Assembly (NCBI RefSeq): GCF_001541225.1
Contig: NZ_LMTS01000336.1
Coordinates: forward strand, 1-64,000
Direction: 5' to 3'
Source of the DNA: Variovorax sp. WDL1
GTDB taxonomy: Bacteria; Pseudomonadota; Gammaproteobacteria; Burkholderiales; Burkholderiaceae_C
Length of the DNA stretch: 64,000 nucleotides
Shown: positions 8,249-17,149 of the stretch, piece after piece
Position numbering within the stretch: position 1 is the first letter of the stretch
Layout: each line of letters begins with the position of its first letter
Made by a program: the position numbers and the translations under genes
The notes under the pieces: model-generated
Seen by the model: the letters and a program-made list of their open reading frames with translations, nothing else
Told to the model about the DNA's origin: nothing
Databases searched by the model: none

Positions 8249-8278
8249 AGTGTAACCGCCATGGTACTTTGTCGTTAA
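8249..8278 (-). promoter_or_regulatory. Possible sigma70-type promoter for the secreted Ala-rich gene
   Basis: On the minus strand a TTAACG (-35, 8273-8278) is separated by 18 bases from TACACT (-10, 8249-8254), about 75 bases upstream of the ATG at 8171. Matches are 4/6 in each box. The surrounding 8172-8470 interval is AT-richer than its flanks and otherwise holds nothing recognisable. Confidence 0.3.
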
Positions 8279-8470
8279 TTTTTTTCGGCAGCGGGTGCAT
8301 TTTTTGCGGCCGCCGAGCGAGTGCCCATTGATAGCCTCGGTGGAGATCAGGCATCCACCGCCACAACTTGGCTAGCAGCCCGATGGGCCCACTGTCCCAA
8401 CATGAGAACTTTCGCTTGCAGGCGCGGGGTTGCATGTTCCATACTTCGACTCCTTTAACCGGAGAAGAAC

Positions 8471-9004
8471 TTGAAGCAAAAGATTGCAGCGCTGATTGCG
8501 TGCGGCTTAGTCGCGGGCGCATTGACATCAACTGGAGCGCTTGCCAAGGACAAGGACGCCGACCAGCCCCTAAAAGTTGTGGACGCTGCGGGCCACTTCG
8601 TTGGGCGACTGTATGGAAATGCGAAGGGAGACTTTGTAGTAATCCGCTTCGGCAACGCGCTGGGATCGCTCCGGCTTGTGGAAGACGGGCCGTATTTGAT
8701 GCCTTCGGAATCAACGGTGTTTTCGGCTGCTCCGCACTGCGCTGGTTCGTGGGTGATACCTGCCGGCGGCTCAGTGCCAGGAACTGGCCTCCCCTCCATG
8801 CCGGCGATCGGCAGCGTCAAGGGGGCGGATCAGCGGTTCACGCTTTACATACCTACGAGTTCGACTGTGCATCGCATCACGATCTACTCTCAGGGCCAGT
8901 ACGGCGGCCCGTGCAACCAATTCAACCCTATTCCTTTGTACGGCGTCCCAGCTGAAGCAGCCTCGCTGGACTCCTACTTCGTATTGCCCTTCCATATCGA
9001 GTAG
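8471..9004 (+). CDS. Secreted hypothetical protein, 177 aa
   Basis: The start is a TTG at 8471, chosen because GGAGAAG lies just upstream and the next residues form a Sec signal peptide (MKQKIAALIACGLVAGALTS, cleavage likely after GALA). The mature part is beta-rich (VVDAAGHFVGRLYG, RFTLYIPTS) and holds two Cys residues (PHCAGSW, GGPCNQF) that could form a disulfide. The VVDAxGxxVGxL opening is seen in small exported proteins of unknown role. No partner gene is adjacent on the same strand. Confidence 0.7.
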   Translation: MKQKIAALIACGLVAGALTSTGALAKDKDADQPLKVVDAAGHFVGRLYGNAKGDFVVIRFGNALGSLRLVEDGPYLMPSESTVFSAAPHCAGSWVIPAGGSVPGTGLPSMPAIGSVKGADQRFTLYIPTSSTVHRITIYSQGQYGGPCNQFNPIPLYGVPAEAASLDSYFVLPFHIE

Positions 9005-9172
9005 CCGCGGGCCTCTCTGCGAGCCCCCCGCTCGCTCAGTAGCCCTGCTGCTGCTGCCTGGCCGGCTGAAGATTAGCTGTCGGTCCCGAGTGGCACACGA
9101 GGGACGGCCGGCAGTCAGCAACTGCGACTTGGGTAGCCTGAGCAGTCGGCGCTTATCGGTTGGCGGAGCGAG

Positions 9173-9193
9173 CAAAAACCCAACCCGGTTTTC
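9173..9193. terminator. Weak candidate terminator near the end of the pil operon
   Basis: AAAACC (9175-9180) and GGTTTT (9187-9192) form a 6-base stem with a 6-base loop flanked by A and T runs, usable on either strand. It lies about 110 bases past the pilV stop. The stem is short. The rest of 9005-9302 holds no recognisable gene and no shufflon-like inverted repeats. Confidence 0.3.
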
Positions 9194-9302
9194 TTAGCCA
9201 AAGATGCCCACAACTCATTTTTTTTAGTAAAACTGGGGGTCCACACAGGGTGAAAATGACCACAACTTTAGGAAACTACCGGGGGTTTGAGCCACACGGG
9301 CG

Positions 9303-10913
9303 TCACGGAAAATAGCAGTACGTATGCGCAATAGCGCTTGCACCTTCCAGCGGCCCCGATGCTCCCGTCAGCAGCCTCACCTGCCAGACGGCCCCCAAAT
9401 CACTCGCGAAGCGCGCAAATCCCCCGTCGACCGTTGATTCGGTCTTTGGGATCAGCTGGATGATGGCCGAAGCCGCCGGGTTCCCTGGATTGGCGCACAC
9501 CGGCTTGACCACAATCTGGGTGTCGACGACCTCCTCCGACTTCACGAAGACCAGGTTGGTCGTGATGTCCTCCATCCGCTTCCAGACCGCGCCGCCGCCC
9601 TGCGGGTTCGCGCGACACAGCATCGCCTTCTTCCTCCCCGCTATGGCCGCGGAGTAGCCGACCTGGCCCGCGGTAGCGCATGCCGTGTTGTCGAACGCCG
9701 GCTCGAGGAACTGCTTCATGGATGTCCAGCGCGCACCCGTGCAGTAGAGCGTAAGGCCGTCCGGGTCCTGTGCACCCTGCCCCTCGAGCGCGCATGCTCC
9801 TCCGTCGACCGCCGAAGTGGTGAGAGGGGTCCACCGGCCGGACGAACACACCACGAGCGAGCCAGAAGCCTCCGTTGCCGAGAGCCCCAGCGCGCCAGCT
9901 TCGATGCACGCCGTTCCTCTCGTGTAGCTACCGGTCGGAATCAGCCGCCGGCCAGCCAAGCGGCCGGACGTCACCACCGCAGCCTCGCCTCCGCTGTTCG
10001 TCGTCATGGCCACATAGTTGCCGTTCGCGCCGGTGAATCCAGCGCCCAGGTCGGTGGCCACGATGTTGCCGCTTGCGACCATGTCTTGCGCGTTCACACC
10101 CTTCAAGCCCGCTGGCACGGCTACAGGATCCGCGCCGCCGAATCCGCCGTTGCCCGCGACGCTCATGTTGCCGCCGGCAGCCACGTTGCCGGTCAGGCTC
10201 GAGGTTCCGGTGATGGTCAGGTTGCCTTGGGCGCTCAGGTCTCCCTGCAGGTCAGGATTTCGCGGATCGCGAACGCGAACGAACTGCTGGAACATGGCCG
10301 TGTTCAGCGTCGCACTTCCGCAGACAGTGCCCGCCACAGCTCCGTTGGGATTGACCATGTTCAGGGCCGGCCCTCGGATCGTGGCCGGTGTCGTGTACGA
10401 CGACTGGCCGCCCGTGCCGTCCAGTTGGTCGACCATGACCTGCGCCAGGTCGTAGCGGATCGCTGTCGCGCCGAGCGACACGCCGGTCGTCGTGCACACG
10501 GTCGTGACGATGTTGCATCCCGCACCCGGGCAGCTGGTCTTGATGACGTCCACGCGTAGGCTCTGCCTGGTGGGCATGGCACCGGCTGTGCTCGGGAATC
10601 CACTCGGCAGCAGGTTCTCGGCAACCAGCTCGGCGATGGTGGGTGCCAGGTCGTCGGCTGTGGTCGTGACGTCCGTGCCATTGGCGAGCTCGTCGAAGTG
10701 GCTCAGCGCGTGCTGTTCCGCCGCGCCCGCAACTTGCCTGATGAACGTGCCCGCGGCGCGCGCAATCTGCTCCTCCGATTCCTTGGCGATTCGCGCCTGC
10801 GCATAGATGCCGAGGATGGCCGCGATGCTGAGTGCAACGATCAGCTCGACCAGGGTGAAGCCTCGCTGAGCGCTTCGAACGCGCATGGCAATGGGCAGAG
10901 TGCGGTAGGTCAT
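9303..10913 (-). CDS. pilV: PilV-like type IVB pilus tip adhesin / minor pilin
   Basis: The 536-residue protein has a prepilin leader cleaved at RG^FTLVELIVALSIAAI (Gly18/Phe19 from the start at 10913; a second ATG at 10886 would give a shorter leader). After the pilin helix come a Ser/Thr/Gly-rich beta domain and a repetitive Gly/Asn segment (NLTITGTSSLTGNVAAGG). Several paired-Cys modules follow to the C-terminus. In IncI plasmids PilV forms the pilus tip and selects the recipient through a C-terminus switched by a shufflon. Here no shufflon repeats or Rci recombinase gene follow, so the tip appears fixed. It is the last gene of the pil operon. Confidence 0.85.
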   Translation of the reverse strand: MTYRTLPIAMRVRSAQRGFTLVELIVALSIAAILGIYAQARIAKESEEQIARAAGTFIRQVAGAAEQHALSHFDELANGTDVTTTADDLAPTIAELVAENLLPSGFPSTAGAMPTRQSLRVDVIKTSCPGAGCNIVTTVCTTTGVSLGATAIRYDLAQVMVDQLDGTGGQSSYTTPATIRGPALNMVNPNGAVAGTVCGSATLNTAMFQQFVRVRDPRNPDLQGDLSAQGNLTITGTSSLTGNVAAGGNMSVAGNGGFGGADPVAVPAGLKGVNAQDMVASGNIVATDLGAGFTGANGNYVAMTTNSGGEAAVVTSGRLAGRRLIPTGSYTRGTACIEAGALGLSATEASGSLVVCSSGRWTPLTTSAVDGGACALEGQGAQDPDGLTLYCTGARWTSMKQFLEPAFDNTACATAGQVGYSAAIAGRKKAMLCRANPQGGGAVWKRMEDITTNLVFVKSEEVVDTQIVVKPVCANPGNPAASAIIQLIPKTESTVDGGFARFASDLGAVWQVRLLTGASGPLEGASAIAHTYCYFP

Positions 10914-11010
10914 TGAACGAAGGTAGGGAGCAATTGGAGAGCCATCCGGTCGCGCCGAAGAGGCCTTGCTGGTGCCCGCCTCCACCTGGAGCCGGGCAAG
11001 CCGGCGCCGA

Positions 11011-11604
11011 TCAGCGGAAGGTGAAGACGAACGTGTTCGTGTCGCCGTCCGTGCAGGCGTTCTGCGCGATGCCGCCGTTGTAGGTGTTGCCGACCGCCTT
11101 CGCTGCGGCGCCATTGATCGTTATGACTTCTGCAACGCGCGACAGCTGCGCGGCGAGACCAGGGCACGCGGCATTGTTCACAGTGGGCAAGCTCACCGTG
11201 AAGGAATCGCCAGATGTTGTGATCGTGGATGAGGCCACTGTGATCTGCGAGCCGGTCTCGCCCAGATCGTGCTGCACGGTTGCCGAGGCGCCGTTGCCAT
11301 TCACTGTCAGCGCGGACGACAGGCCACGCGCCGTGTTGGCGAAGATTGCCGTTGCAGCGGCACCGACGCCCAGGTTGTTGTAGGGCGTCACGCCCTGGCC
11401 TGCGAAGTTGCCGCGAATCGAGGTGACGGTCTTGTTGATGTCGTTCGCGGTTGGCTCCACCTTGCCGTTGATGATCACGCCGCGGGCGTAGGGCACGGCG
11501 AACAGTGCGAGCAGCGCGCCGATTGCGATCACGACGATCAGCTCCACCAGGGTGAAGCCCTTGGCCTTGTTCAGGGACGCGGCACGGGTGCTACGGAGGT
11601 TCAT
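11011..11604 (-). CDS. pilS: PilS-like major type IVB pilin
   Basis: The 197-residue prepilin has the leader MNLRSTRAASLNKAKG, cleaved before FTLVELIVVIAIGALLALF (Gly16/Phe17). A conserved Glu5 of the mature protein and a 20-residue hydrophobic helix follow. The globular part is rich in Thr/Asn/Ser and has two Cys residues (NNAACPG, QNACTDG), matching the C-terminal disulfide loop of type IV pilins. The start at 11604 has AAGGA upstream. Position between pilR and pilV matches IncI order. It would be the main structural subunit of the thin mating pilus. The prepilin peptidase (PilU) is not in the window. Confidence 0.88.
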   Translation of the reverse strand: MNLRSTRAASLNKAKGFTLVELIVVIAIGALLALFAVPYARGVIINGKVEPTANDINKTVTSIRGNFAGQGVTPYNNLGVGAAATAIFANTARGLSSALTVNGNGASATVQHDLGETGSQITVASSTITTSGDSFTVSLPTVNNAACPGLAAQLSRVAEVITINGAAAKAVGNTYNGGIAQNACTDGDTNTFVFTFR

Positions 11605-11654
11605 TTTTGTCAGTCCTTCGGTTTGAAAGTTGGAATGGGGGTGGTCGAAACTGG

Positions 11655-12764
11655 TCACTTGGTGCTGTAGTAGGCGGACATGACGCCCTTCATCTCGTAG
11701 ATGACGCCGAACTGGGTGGCCATGACTCCGACCACGCAGCACACCGCGGAGATCAGCATCACCCAGCGATAGACCGCCATGCGCTTCAGGATCCGCGCGA
11801 GCATCGTCTTCTCGACATAGCGCCCGGTCTCCTCGAAGCCCTCGGAGAAGCCACGGGCCTCCTGCATGTCCTGGAGGAAGTAGTACATCTCCATCGAGAG
11901 CAGGTTCGTGCGGAACGCCTCAGTGCCGACGGCACCGGTGGCGTCCACGCCTTCGGCGATCTGCTCAACGCGCCAGCGCAGCCAGGGTGAGCGCACGGAG
12001 CGGGCGAACGTGCTGAGCGATTCGCTCAGGGTGAACATTGTGTTGCCCCGCTTGCGCGTGAGCGTGGCCATCGTGGCCAGGAAGAGCGCGCCCTTCACGT
12101 CTCGCACCACCCGGTACAAGGCCACGTGCTCGTCGAGCCAGTCGCGCAGGCCGCCGGTCAGGTTGTTGAGGGTCCAATGGAGCGTCACGATGACGCAGAT
12201 CAGCAGCAGCACCCCATACAGGCCATAGCTCTGCACGTTGGCGGCCCAGGCATTGAAGAAGGTGCCCTTGGGGCCCCACTGGTCCAGTGGGATGAACGAG
12301 TAGATGTCCTGGAGCTTGTGCGCCGAGAACCACGGGAACACGGTCAGCATTACGAGTGCGATCGTCAGGCCCACCGCCGCGGCTGCCAGCGTGCCCACCG
12401 ATTCGTTGCGCACCTGGTCGGACAAACGGGCGATACGGGCCACGTCGCGCAATGCCGCCAGCAGAGCGCCGGCGCCCGCGTCCTGCGCCACGTCGATGAT
12501 GGCCACCTCGTCGTCCGGGAGCGTGCCGCGCCAGGCCGCCGACAGGTTTGCACCGTTGGTGGAATACTCCTCCGCCCAGTAGGCAGAGAGCTTGGCGCGC
12601 GCGGTCGACCCGTAACGATCGGCATCCTTCTCGAAGATTCCCAGGAGCTTGATGTCGCCCTTGCCGCCGTCGAGCTTGTCGGCGATGTAGGTGTAGTAGT
12701 CCGCACGTTGGCGGCGGAACTTCGCGGCCGCCTGGCGGATGGCGAACGGAACCTTGACGCTCAT
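11655..12764 (-). CDS. pilR: PilR-like inner-membrane platform protein (type II/IV secretion F domain)
   Basis: The 369-residue protein has the GspF/PilC family layout: a cytoplasmic helical domain, a membrane segment (about 125-145), a second cytoplasmic region and further membrane segments, the last near residues 335-358. It starts one base before the pilQ stop codon ends, so it is translationally coupled to the ATPase gene. It should be the platform on which the PilQ ATPase drives pilin assembly. Length and neighbours fit IncI PilR. Confidence 0.88.
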   Translation of the reverse strand: MSVKVPFAIRQAAAKFRRQRADYYTYIADKLDGGKGDIKLLGIFEKDADRYGSTARAKLSAYWAEEYSTNGANLSAAWRGTLPDDEVAIIDVAQDAGAGALLAALRDVARIARLSDQVRNESVGTLAAAAVGLTIALVMLTVFPWFSAHKLQDIYSFIPLDQWGPKGTFFNAWAANVQSYGLYGVLLLICVIVTLHWTLNNLTGGLRDWLDEHVALYRVVRDVKGALFLATMATLTRKRGNTMFTLSESLSTFARSVRSPWLRWRVEQIAEGVDATGAVGTEAFRTNLLSMEMYYFLQDMQEARGFSEGFEETGRYVEKTMLARILKRMAVYRWVMLISAVCCVVGVMATQFGVIYEMKGVMSAYYSTK

Positions 12765-14816
12765 TTAGACGCCCTCCCGCCCGCCACTGGCGACCGACGC
12801 ATGAATAGGAACCACCGCGGCTGACGCAGCGCGAGGCAAGGCGTAGCTCTCAGGGACCGGAACCGAACTCGTGTTGCGGCGCGCAGCGACCGCGCGTTCG
12901 TGGTCCCGGCGGTTCTCGACGGTCTCGAAGCTCATGAAACGAGGCTCGATCTCACGCGGGTCGATCAGGCCGACGTACTTGCCATCGTCGGTCGTGCCAC
13001 GGACAGCCTTGTAGATCGCACATTCCATCGTGTTCTTGCCCACAAGGTTCTCGTCATCAAACCGGTTGGACGCCATGGAGCGCCAGTACTTGAAGAGCTT
13101 CAGCGCGCCGTCGGGAGCACCGATGTACTCGAGCATCTGCTCGTCCGGCTCGACCATCTCACTGACCACCGTGCGGCCGGAGAACCCGTTCAGCTCGGGC
13201 AATTCATCCTTGATGCAGAACTTGCAGCCGCGCGAGTTGCGCATGCGGTAGACGTCGCGGCTGATGCCATAGAGGCGCTCCAGGCGATCGAAATACCGGT
13301 TGTGCGCGGCGAGCTGCTCGGGGTTGAGCGTGAATGCGTGGGAGTAGTCGTTGGGCGACAGCGCGCAATGAGGACAGTTGGTGGGCAGCAGGGCCTGGTA
13401 CACCAGGAGCTTCAGAATTCCCGGGGTGGCCAGCACTTCGCGGTTGATCGCGATGGCGGGCGACGCGAATCGCTCGGCGATGCCGAGGCTGGAGCGGGCG
13501 TGGGTCGTCGTGTAGACGCTATGGCCCGACTCGACCACCTGGCGAGCCACCAGGCCCGTTTCGCGGTCGCGGATCTCACCCAGGTACAGCGCATCGAGCG
13601 CCGAGCGGTAGAGCGCCCGGGTCGCGGACAGGAAGGACTTGTCGTCGCCGGCCTGCGCCAGGTCGCGCGTGATGGTCTTCTGGTACGCGTTCTTGAGCTC
13701 GAGCTCCACCGGATCCTCGAACGACTGGATCTTGATGTCAGTGGGCAGCATGTTGATCATCTGCACCAGCGAGGTCGACTTGCCCGAGCCCACCACGCCG
13801 GCGAGCACCACCATGCCGCCTTCGGAATTGATCACCCGGCGGATGATGTCCATCTGGCTCTGCAGGTAGCCAGCTTCGTCAAGAGAACGGATTGCCGCTG
13901 ACTCGCCCAGGCGCTGGATCCGGGTGGTGACCACCACGCCCTTGTCGATGGCCATGCCGCTCCAGCGCAGGCGCACTCGCGCGCCGTCAGGGATCGCTGC
14001 GCTGCGCGGCAGATTGATCTTCACCAGCGCCTGCTGCTCGACCTTCATGTCGAACTGCGGCGACGCTCCGCCGCCCGACTTCTGCCAGGCAATGCCCAGC
14101 ATGGCGATCACCGTGTCGGTCGGCAGCAGGAAACGCTCCGGACGGATGTAGCGACCGCCGATCTTGAAGCAGATCTGGCTCTTCGCGGCTTCCCGGTCGA
14201 CGGCGAAGTCGATGTCGTCCGCCTTGTTGGCATAGGCCCAGGACACCACGTCGGTGAACGCCGACATGAGCGCGTTCTTCGTCGGGTCGCGCGAGACGTC
14301 TCGCTCGAACTGGAGGCTCGACTGGGTGATATCGCCCTGCGAGAGCGCCATCACGAGACCCGAGCTCGCGAAGTGGCCCTGGATATGGGCATCGACCAAA
14401 TGGAAGTTGCGCTTGGCGAGCTGGTTGACGACAGCCTCGACTTCCTCGCGCTTGGCCTTTTCCTTGTCCACGAACAGCATAACGACCTTGTCGGTCGCGC
14501 GCACCTTCGCGACTGCGATCGATGCATAGAGGTGAGGCGCGAGCTTCACTTCCTCGTTGATCACCTTGTCGAACAGAATCTTGGCCAGGTCGTCAGCCAT
14601 CGCGATAGGCGTGCGGCTGAACCGAACACCGCCCCAGTTGGACACGTCGGAGCCCTCCGGCGCGGCTGCACCCGCTGCGCCCGCCGGCTGCCCAGGCGAC
14701 ACAACCCGGCGGGGAGCCGTAGCGGCGCTGGCCGGCCGTGCGACGGTACGGGGGCCCGCCGCGGCGCGGACTGCCGGTGCCGCGTTCTTCTTGGATTTTC
14801 CGAGTCCGAAGAGCAT
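12765..14816 (-). CDS. pilQ: PilQ-like pilus assembly ATPase
   Basis: This is a GspE/PilB-family secretion ATPase of 683 residues. Walker A is GVVGSGKST (340-348). An Asp-box (FEDPVEL) and Walker B region (ALYLGEIRDRET) follow, then a His-box (THARSSLG). A CxxC pair with a more distant CxxC (NCPHCALS ... GCKFCIKDE) matches the zinc-binding element of PilB/GspE proteins. The first 60 residues are an Ala/Pro-rich low-complexity lead. It powers extension of the type IVB pilus at the inner membrane and is coupled to pilR downstream. Confidence 0.93.
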   Translation of the reverse strand: MLFGLGKSKKNAAPAVRAAAGPRTVARPASAATAPRRVVSPGQPAGAAGAAAPEGSDVSNWGGVRFSRTPIAMADDLAKILFDKVINEEVKLAPHLYASIAVAKVRATDKVVMLFVDKEKAKREEVEAVVNQLAKRNFHLVDAHIQGHFASSGLVMALSQGDITQSSLQFERDVSRDPTKNALMSAFTDVVSWAYANKADDIDFAVDREAAKSQICFKIGGRYIRPERFLLPTDTVIAMLGIAWQKSGGGASPQFDMKVEQQALVKINLPRSAAIPDGARVRLRWSGMAIDKGVVVTTRIQRLGESAAIRSLDEAGYLQSQMDIIRRVINSEGGMVVLAGVVGSGKSTSLVQMINMLPTDIKIQSFEDPVELELKNAYQKTITRDLAQAGDDKSFLSATRALYRSALDALYLGEIRDRETGLVARQVVESGHSVYTTTHARSSLGIAERFASPAIAINREVLATPGILKLLVYQALLPTNCPHCALSPNDYSHAFTLNPEQLAAHNRYFDRLERLYGISRDVYRMRNSRGCKFCIKDELPELNGFSGRTVVSEMVEPDEQMLEYIGAPDGALKLFKYWRSMASNRFDDENLVGKNTMECAIYKAVRGTTDDGKYVGLIDPREIEPRFMSFETVENRRDHERAVAARRNTSSVPVPESYALPRAASAAVVPIHASVASGGREGV

Positions 14817-14837
14817 TAGACGTGGGTCCGATCTTGT

Positions 14838-15602
14838 TCAGTTGGTTGCAGCAGGCTGCTGCAACCGCCCGTCCTGCACAGGCTCGAGCTGCCGCGGGAT
14901 GAGCGGTACAGCCGTCTGACCTGCGGCCGCGGGGCCACCCGGAACCAGCTGGATCGTCGGCTGGCTCACCTTGAGCGGAGCAGGGGCACGCGGGACCGTC
15001 TCGATCGGCCTGGAGGGCCCGCCGACCGAGCTGAATGGCGTCGGAATAGCTGGAGAAGGCAGGGCTGCGCCGCCGGACCTGGCTGGATCCACGCCCATCC
15101 CGAGGTTCGCAAGCGAGAGCGGATTGACGCCGGTCCACTTGCCGGTGGGGCACTGGGCCGCCGCCAAGCCCTTGCGTGACGGCTTCAGCACAACCGCGCG
15201 GCCGGTGATCTCGGTGATCACACAGGCACCGACACGCGCTCCCGCCCGCACACGCTCATACGATTCACCGTTGAACCCGATGTTCGCCCGAAGGTCGTTC
15301 CCGATCCCGTAGATAGAAGCGACGAAGATGAGTGCTGGCGCCGGACCCGAAGGCGTCGCGGGCTTCGGGGTCTGGATCAAGCCGGACGCCACCGACTGCT
15401 CCATCGAGCGAGCGAGCGCTTGCTGGTTCTCGTTCGTGATGAGCGTGTCCACGGTGACCACGCTGTCGCGCATCGCCGCCGATTGGGGCGCCTTGTCGAG
15501 AGCTGCCGAGGCGTCGGCCGCGAGGACAACTGGAGAGAACGACAAGCCGGCGAACGCGGTGACAGCCAGCGCTGCGACTTGACGAAGACGGAGATTTTGC
15601 AT
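14838..15602 (-). CDS. pilP: PilP-like type IVB pilus biogenesis protein
   Basis: The 254-residue protein has a Sec signal peptide (VAALAVTAFAGLSFSPVVLAA). A helical segment is followed by a PilP-type beta domain (residues about 85-165: APALIFVASIYGIGNDLRA, GACVITEITGRAVVLKP). The C-terminal third is Pro-rich and disordered. PilP acts in the periplasm, linking the inner-membrane assembly complex to the secretin. Its place between pilO and pilQ is as in IncI pil operons. Confidence 0.82.
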   Translation of the reverse strand: MQNLRLRQVAALAVTAFAGLSFSPVVLAADASAALDKAPQSAAMRDSVVTVDTLITNENQQALARSMEQSVASGLIQTPKPATPSGPAPALIFVASIYGIGNDLRANIGFNGESYERVRAGARVGACVITEITGRAVVLKPSRKGLAAAQCPTGKWTGVNPLSLANLGMGVDPARSGGAALPSPAIPTPFSSVGGPSRPIETVPRAPAPLKVSQPTIQLVPGGPAAAGQTAVPLIPRQLEPVQDGRLQQPAATN

Positions 15603-15639
15603 GGGCGAGGTGCTTTGAAAAATTGAGATCCGGAGCTGG

Positions 15640-17076
15640 TCACTGCTTTGCGTAGATCACGGCCTTGAGGTCCGCAGTCAACGCGGAGGTCTTGATGTCG
15701 ACCTTTTCACCATCGGCCCGCTTGAAGGACATGCTGAGCTGCTGCCAGTCCGCCTCGACGCCGGCGTCGATGAGAGCGTCGACGCTGCGCAGCGGTGCCT
15801 TGAGCGTGAACGTCGCGGCGCGCAGCTGAGGCACGGAGGCGACTATGGGGACTGCGGTGCCATCTTTCCTGCGAGGCGGCGTGATCTCGACTGGCGTGAA
15901 CGACACCTCCCCGACCTGGCCGAAGGCGGCGCTGAGCTTCTGCAATCGGCTGATGGTCTCCACCATGTGGCTTTCGACCGAGCGCAGCGCTTCGTACCTG
16001 AAGGGCTGCGCCGCCTGCGTGACGCTCCAGCTCCCCACGATCGTGTCGAGCCCCCGGTACTGGACCGTCCAGCCCTGGGGCGTGGTGGCCTTCATCTCCC
16101 GGTTCAGGCGACCGGTGGGGCTGCGGGTGTAGATTGCAGAGCAGCCCCAGCGCCTATCCCCTTGCGTGCCAGCGCCTGCTGCAGCGGCGACGGGCGGCGC
16201 GGCGTTGCAGGTTGCGTTCTGCAGTTCCCACCCGCCCCAAACGAGCGGAACGGTCCCGAGAGACACGCGCACGGCGGCCAGCCCCTGGGGATCGGCCGCC
16301 CGATGCGCGTCGGCCCAGGACTTCATCGCGCGCGCCCAGGCTTGCTCCGGCGGCTCTTCGGCCTGTGCATTGAGCCGCGCCAGGCGCTTGCGCTCCTTCT
16401 CCTGGTACATGCTCCACCCTTTGTTGCCGAGCGCCAGGAGGAGCGCCACCGCGACAACGCCGATGACCGGCTTCGGGATCTCGCCGCTCTTCTTGGGCAG
16501 CGGCTGCAGCACGTCCTCTTCCCCGGCCGCCGCGAGCATCAGGTCCGCAACCGTCAGGCCGCGTGCCTTGTCGCTCAGTTCATGGTCTTCGAGGTTCGTG
16601 AAGACCGCGTAGGTGATGTCGTCCTCGAGGCCGCTGTCGATCTCCTTGCGAGCCGCGTCAATGAGCTCCATGTCGTTGTCCGACAGGATGATCCGGTCGA
16701 TCGACGAGGGCTGGCCGCCACGAATGACCGCGAACCAGTACTCGTTGCTGTCGGGGAACAGCTTCAGCGCGTAGATCGCATCACCCCCGTGCTGGCGCGC
16801 GGCGACCCGAGCAGCTGCGAAGACCTTGGTGCCGGACGGCGCAGCGTCAGCGGGCACGAGTCCGTAGCCGAACTGCTGCAACGAGGAGACCAGGTGGGTT
16901 GCGCCGCCCGAGCGGGCGATCTTGATGGCATCGGAGCGCGTCGACGAGCGCGAAGCCACTGCGCGCCAGCTCACGCCGAAGGCGATCGCCTTCGGCTCGT
17001 TCTCGTCGACCGCAACCACCAGCGGCAAGCGGCCGCCGTCTTGGTTGGATTTCGTCTTCTTCTTGAGAAAGGCCAC
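15640..17076 (-). CDS. pilO: PilO-like type IVB pilus assembly protein
   Basis: The start is a GTG at 17076 (product begins MAFLKKKTKSNQDGG), chosen over longer frames because the upstream extension is Arg/Ser-rich shadow sequence. The 478-residue protein has a large cytoplasmic N-terminal domain, a single membrane segment (VIGVVAVALLLALG, about residue 210), and a periplasmic C-terminal part with a Cys pair (NATCNAAPP, RRWGCSA). This bitopic layout matches the PilO family of IncI pili, an inner-membrane component of the assembly complex. Confidence 0.82.
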   Translation of the reverse strand: MAFLKKKTKSNQDGGRLPLVVAVDENEPKAIAFGVSWRAVASRSSTRSDAIKIARSGGATHLVSSLQQFGYGLVPADAAPSGTKVFAAARVAARQHGGDAIYALKLFPDSNEYWFAVIRGGQPSSIDRIILSDNDMELIDAARKEIDSGLEDDITYAVFTNLEDHELSDKARGLTVADLMLAAAGEEDVLQPLPKKSGEIPKPVIGVVAVALLLALGNKGWSMYQEKERKRLARLNAQAEEPPEQAWARAMKSWADAHRAADPQGLAAVRVSLGTVPLVWGGWELQNATCNAAPPVAAAAGAGTQGDRRWGCSAIYTRSPTGRLNREMKATTPQGWTVQYRGLDTIVGSWSVTQAAQPFRYEALRSVESHMVETISRLQKLSAAFGQVGEVSFTPVEITPPRRKDGTAVPIVASVPQLRAATFTLKAPLRSVDALIDAGVEADWQQLSMSFKRADGEKVDIKTSALTADLKAVIYAKQ

Positions 17077-17149
17077 AGAGGGAGTTCCTGGTTCGCTGAG
17101 AGATCTGATCAAGCAGGCATGAGGGCGCTGGGCACCCTGCTCGCTGGCT

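Noticed and set aside
9005..9302. Shufflon recombination sites expected next to pilV
   Set aside because: No repeated 19-base inverted elements or alternative pilV ends were seen, and no recombinase gene lies beside it.
12126..13901. Plus-strand open frames antisense to pilR and pilQ
   Set aside because: Same reason: mirror frames of well-supported genes with Walker and membrane features on the minus strand.
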